NCBI GenBank assembly: GCA_002751075.1 | Contig: NAOQ01000298.1 | Location: forward strand, 14,532 to 78,531 | Length of the DNA: 64,000 nucleotides | Direction: 5' to 3' | From: Ichthyophonus hoferi | Taxonomy: Eukaryota; Opisthokonta; Ichthyosporea; Ichthyophonida; Ichthyophonidae | Part shown: positions 59,790 to 64,000 of the stretch, one piece after another | How the letters are laid out: each line of letters opens with the position of its first letter | Position numbering within the stretch: the first letter of the stretch is position 1 | Position numbers and translations under genes: made by a program | Notes under the pieces: generated by a model | Database searches by the model: none | Seen by the model: the letters and a program-made list of their open reading frames with translations, nothing else | What the model was told of the DNA's origin: nothing

Positions 59790-60255
59790 AGTTAAATGGC
59801 AATCCACGATGATTGATCAGAATTGAATCAGCCCATGACCGAGGTCCCGCGACTGCCTGTCATTTCAGATTCTGTCATTTCAGATTACACATTGCTTAGG
59901 CATCCTGCCTAAGAAAAGCCCAGCCGCTTTTACTAATGACTCTACAGTCTTACAACCACCAGGAAGAGTTACAGTAATCTACATTTGTATCAGGGCGGCA
60001 ACTGGGTGCCTTCAACAGCACAATCACCTGGCTATCGGCCAATGGTTGTCCAACTAACTGCACTTACCTAGTCTTATCAACCTTATGGGCTTAGTCCTCA
60101 ACTTCTGCTGGCTAGTTTCATAATAAAAATATGCCTTAGCATGTATGTTCCCTGTATGCAAAGGGATACGTTTAAACGCCCCTTAATTCGGTGTTCCCTC
60201 TCCTTAATAAATATGGTTCACAGGGACGTTCCCGTCTCTACTTACTATGTTCAAT
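59790..60255 (+). repeat. Repeat family S, copy 3 with a 0.19 kb insertion
   Basis: GATGATTGATCAGAATTGAA, TCAGCCCATGACCGAGGTCC, ACACATTGCTTAGGCATCCT and CCCAGCCGCTTTTACTAATG are interrupted after about 59,935 by unrelated sequence. The family then resumes near 60,105 (GCTGGCTAGTTTCATAATAA, AATATGCC) and runs to CCCGTCTCTACTTACTATGT. The insert (about 59,936-60,104) has no repeat termini that I can see. Confidence 0.6.
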
Positions 60256-61357
60256 AACTTTTAAGGTCAATAGGACGCTGTTGTCAAACAACTGGTCTGT
60301 GATGTAATGATTAAGTCTTTCCTATACCTAAAAAAATTAACCAGAGTTTTACAAATACTTCTCTGATGTGTTTCCCCATTATCTATATGTATATAATAAG
60401 TTCCCAAAACAATAATCAAGTTGCTATTTGCTATTACAGTTTCTCTGTCGTCAAATTTATATTATATCTTTTAATTATCAAGTGGTAGAAATATTTATCA
60501 TCCAAATTCTTTACTAGAAAGTCAGCTAGTCAATTTTGATCAGTTAAACCATTAGAGAATACTTGTATAGTGCCAATATATGATTACAGTGGTTTAGACA
60601 ATAGTTATTGTTCATATTGTAAATCGCAAGGTTAGAGGTATAAAGCGTCTCTAAACCCACCAGAACAATAGTGTGTTCTACATGCAGAACTCACAAAGGC
60701 TTTAGCCTGTGCTTTATCTATTGAAAACTACCTAGAAAAACCAGATGAAGATGGGGTCACCGTATGTCAAATAGAGTACAGTACCAGTTACTGGTTTTAT
60801 TTCCAATACCTTATTTAAATAAAAGCACAACATTGGTCAGGTAAAAGACAACTGCAGAAAAGTATTAACAAGAAACTTGACACATCTATCCACTCCGATA
60901 ATTACTAAATACCAAGTAATTAAGTAAGGTTGGAATCAAATTCTTCATCACGCTCCTATAGACTATCCCTTGCTATTGTTACCACGTTTCTTACATTCGG
61001 GGACAGTTACCTATTAAGGTTAATAGAGGGTACTTTCAGACTACTGGTTAAGTATCTCCTATACACATACACCTATTGGTGTTTCACTATTAAACGTACG
61101 TATATAGTAAATTCACAAAAAAATAATATAAGCACTATTTGCTAGTATGTTATTAGTTTTATTATTCTACTCTACTACTTTTATTTCTAATAAACAGTTA
61201 CAAAACAACGCACCATTTTATATTTGTGGTCCAAAATTTATTAGTTCATAGAATTGCCCATGAAACCTGCATGAGTGTAAAGTTTTGGTAACTTTATCTA
61301 TCTAAAGCCAACCTGTTCCTTCGACAACAACATGGCAAATCCTTCCCATTGGTGGGC
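60256..61357. other. Non-coding flank of the CARS gene
   Basis: No gene, RNA gene or clear repeat is seen. It includes the 3' flank of CARS (minus strand), with a minus-strand AATAAA at 61,242-61,237, 116 nt beyond the stop. Confidence 0.5.
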
Positions 61358-64000
61358 TTAAGCAGTGGCTTTAAGGTAAGCATCGTGTAGTTTTTCCTGC
61401 TTCTTTTGTTCAGCTTCCAATTTTTTCTTCCTTGACTTGGTAATCTCCACTCCTTCTCCATCATGAGTAGGCAGACCCTATTATGGCAATATGTCTCAGT
61501 CTCCATCTCATTTGCATTACTAATATATGTACGTATGTATATAGATAGATAGAAAGCATATACCAACATATACTGGGCATCTTCGCCTTAATAAGTGAAC
61601 GGTCTACGTAGTCTGTAGCCATTATTATTGATAATACCAACAACACTTTTTCATCTCCCAACAAGAAAAATTAAATCCATTACTTACACACCATGTTATG
61701 TTAAATAATATCAAGAGAAACCTATTACATACCTTATCATCGTAGGCACTGAACTGGGGTTTACCATCTTTGTCCACTTGTGCCTTGAACATTTCACCGG
61801 GAGACACTTTTCCTTTCTCTAATTTCTCCTTCTCAGCAGCTTCCTGTAGGGATAAGAGTTGATGTTAGTTAGTATGTATGCTCTACTATGTCAAGTAGAT
61901 AGGATGTAGGTGTTATCTCTCTGCAACACTTGCATAGTGACAGAGAAAGAAAAAGAAAGAAAGAAGGAAAGAATGAGAGATAAAACGACAACATAACGTG
62001 TATACCATACCTTCTTCTTTTTGGCTTCCTCCTTGGCCTTCTCTTTTGCCTCTTGAGCCTGAGATACAACAGAACCCTATTAGTAATAAATAAAATACAA
62101 AACTGAAAATATAATGTATACACATCTGTTTACTGGCTTGACTAATTACATTCTTTTCCATAACGCAATGACTTGTTTTAAGAACCCCAATTGGTTGAAT
62201 ACGGCTACATCTACAGCATAGGTATGGTAGTTATAGTCATAATTGATTAATTAGTAATTAGGCGGTCAAGGAATCTATATATAGTATGATATATTTAGAG
62301 TATCAAAGGCCACTGGCTGTAACAGGGTTTACATTCCTAATTCTACAGTAATAACTGAATGAAGATCATTTGCTTTATGTTGATTCTCTACTTGTAATTG
62401 GTCGGCTGCCATCCAAAAATGATTGAGATAGTAGCTACAACACAGTAAGATAATATCTAAGCATTCCCATATATGAGGGTATAGTATTATAGAGAGAGCG
62501 GGGTAAAAACAAATTATAAAACATAGTTTATAACCTTAAAATAATGCACACCGACTGGTTAATAATTTTTTAAAAGGCATACAATACGTACATAATACAC
62601 AATGCTACTATATATCCATTGTTATCTTACATTATTATGCATTAAACCAAATAAGTTTGGCATATATATGCATATATCACATATTTCAGTGTCTGTTGTA
62701 TTGTTAGCTAAGTCTCTGGTATTTCATGAAATTTCATGGAAGTGCCTTATGTATCAACCTTCCTTTTGATTGATATAGATATGTATATAAGGCAGGCATA
62801 TAGTGCAACCAACCGACCGGCCTTTGCTACTTCCTTTGAGTATCTAGGTAAGTTTGACTTCATTGTAGTTATAGCACCGTCTTACGGCTCTAATCCATTC
62901 GCATATACACAAACCTATATATTTTCTCTCTCTTTATCTTAACTATCGCCTCGCCACATATCTAAACACGTGCTCACCTCTAGATCCTGTTGGCGCTCTT
63001 TCATTAACTGATCCTTATCCACTAGTTTGACTACAGCCTTCTCGCCCAATGACCTATCCTCCAATCGCACGCCGAGTGCGGGCATGACGTCATCACGTAT
63101 TTTACCGCATAAGTCAAGAATCTCCACATCTGAGGCATGTGATTGGGTGAATATAAACCATAAAATAGATATAAATAGATAGACAGGTGTATGTGCCAGT
63201 CTACAGATATTGAAATCGAATATGAATATTTCCTTAAATATATCAGATTACGTCATAGTCGACATATATAACCGTATGTATAATTATTAATTAGACAAAG
63301 CAATAATGATTGGCTACCATAAAGGAAGGGCCCCAGAGAAAGCAAAGGAAAAGTGGATATATCTATACATATATACATGTATAGGTAGGTAGGATAGCTT
63401 GACAGCAAGATGGGATCGTAGTGTGCAGTTTAATAGAATAATAGTACATATAATTATGAAGCCGATAAAAAAAGTCTATCCATAAACCAAATACAAGCAA
63501 ACACACCCTTGGGGGTGCGGTTTAGACCGATGGTTCTGACAGTATCTCTGAAGTCAGACAGAGCCGTCACATAGGGGAAAACAAGCTCTTCCATCTGTGG
63601 AAGCCACCAATTAGAATGGAGTTACGGGTGGGTATAAAAAACTGCCTATTGGATCCTTTTAATTAATTAATTAGCAATTATCTCTATTCATACCATTACT
63701 GTTGTTTGCCTGGCTATAAGGTCACCTTTCCCTCCTATGGTTATTGGTCACAGTTGGTATAGTAGCTAAAAATAGTATGAGGAATAATAGGAAGATGTTT
63801 CAAGTGTGAAAGAGATAAAAGGGAAAAAGAAAAGGAGAGAGAGAGAGGAAGAGAAATAGACATAGATACAAATAACATAGTGTCTTACATTGTGGACATA
63901 CAAATAACATAGTGTCTTACATTGTGGACATACAAATAACATAGTGTCTTACATTGTGGACATACAAATAACATAGTGTCTTACATTGTGGACGGTCCCC
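61358..64000 (-). CDS. CARS1: Cytosolic cysteinyl-tRNA synthetase, C-terminal part (truncated by window edge)
   Basis: Class I synthetase that charges tRNA-Cys. Only the C-terminal 177 codons are present. Exons 5' to 3', in phase: 64000(edge)-63985, 63594-63507, 63129-62978, 62058-62011, 61843-61733, 61477-61358. They encode MEELVFPYVTALSDFRDTVR (helical anticodon-side bundle), then EILDLCGKIRDDVMPALGVR, LEDRSLGEKAVVKLVDKDQL, a charged EAKEKAKEEAKKKK helix, KVSPGEMFKAQVDKDGKPQF, GLPTHDGEGVEITKSRKKKL and the end YLKATA-TAA. The ELGVRLED / VVKLVD / PxEMF / GLPTHD string is diagnostic of the eukaryotic CARS C-terminus. Catalytic HIGH and KMSKS regions lie to the right of the window. The 919-nt intron holds a family-T repeat, and the first visible intron begins within a 32-bp tandem repeat. 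Confidence 0.93.
62290..62430 (+). repeat. Repeat family T, copy 3, inside a CARS intron
   Basis: ATTCTACAGTAATAACTGAA, TTGATTCTCTACTTGTAATT and GGTCGGCTGCCATCC follow the order of copy 2 (ATTCTGCAGTAATACCAAAT, TTAAATTCTCTGCTTGCAAT, AGTCAGCTCCCACCC). It is the most divergent of the three. Confidence 0.4.
63868..63993. repeat. 32-bp tandem repeat, four copies, carrying a splice donor
   Basis: ACAAATAACATAGTGTCTTA + CATTGTGGACAT repeats at 63,868, 63,900, 63,932 and 63,964, essentially identical. On the gene strand each unit contains CCACAAT|GTAAGA. In the rightmost copy this is the real end of a CARS exon and its 5' splice site; the other three lie in the intron. Confidence 0.9.

Noticed and set aside
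63868-63993. Evenly spaced 32-bp repeats resembling a CRISPR array
   Set aside because: The units are contiguous with no unique spacers, and they lie at an exon-intron junction of a eukaryotic gene.

Overview
This is an AT-rich, intron-rich nuclear window from a eukaryote. Every recognisable gene but one is split by GT-AG introns of roughly 100-1,200 nt with GTAAG/GTATG/GTAGG donors, and the genetic code is standard. A decayed family-15 alpha-1,2-mannosyltransferase (a largely fungal family) and an eIF4G that keeps a C-terminal MA3 domain suggest an early-diverging fungus or close opisthokont relative. That placement is inference only. No prokaryotic, organellar or viral gene is visible.  Layout, left to right. 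0.3-1.5 kb: a degenerate minisatellite, then the minus-strand 5' exons of an unidentified gene that seems to continue to the left. 2-7.9 kb: gene-free repeats, including a foldback element. 7.9-17.9 kb (+): a near-complete eIF4G in about 26 exons, with an eIF4E-binding motif, a very long Glu/Lys helix, RGG-type linkers, MIF4G and MA3. 18.7-20.6 kb (+): a broken GT15 mannosyltransferase pseudogene. 21.6-22.8 kb: unassigned coding-like scraps and a 0.7 kb foldback element. 23.9-24.4 kb (-): a small intronless gene for a secreted, probably GPI-anchored protein with a TATA/CCAAT promoter. 24.5-34.9 kb: no gene; several dispersed repeat families, the best forming 0.6-0.7 kb copies at 31, 32.5 and 58 kb. 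34.95-45.7 kb (-): a complete 16-exon mitochondrial 3-oxoacyl-ACP synthase (OXSM) of 450 residues whose introns are full of microsatellites. 46.4-50.9 kb: a tandem repeat of about 300 bp, two foldback elements and repeat debris. 51.1-54.4 kb (-): a four-exon gene for a 638-residue protein of unknown family. 54.2-56.7 kb: a head-to-tail duplication of that gene's 5' end and upstream region, leaving a decayed partial copy. 57.6-60.3 kb: more copies of the same repeat families. 61.4-64 kb (-): the C-terminal exons of cytosolic cysteinyl-tRNA synthetase, running off the right edge.  The genes do not form a pathway. eIF4G and CARS serve translation, OXSM serves mitochondrial type II fatty-acid (octanoyl/lipoate) synthesis, and the GT15 relic and GPI-type protein belong to the secretory/cell-surface system. 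The most unusual structure lies in the non-coding DNA: short tandem duplications that copy 5' splice sites into the adjacent intron at three places, mutually complementary tetranucleotide arrays flanking one in-frame OXSM exon, and a set of long-armed foldback elements. All exon models were made by eye from reading frame, splice consensus and remembered family motifs, without alignment software.
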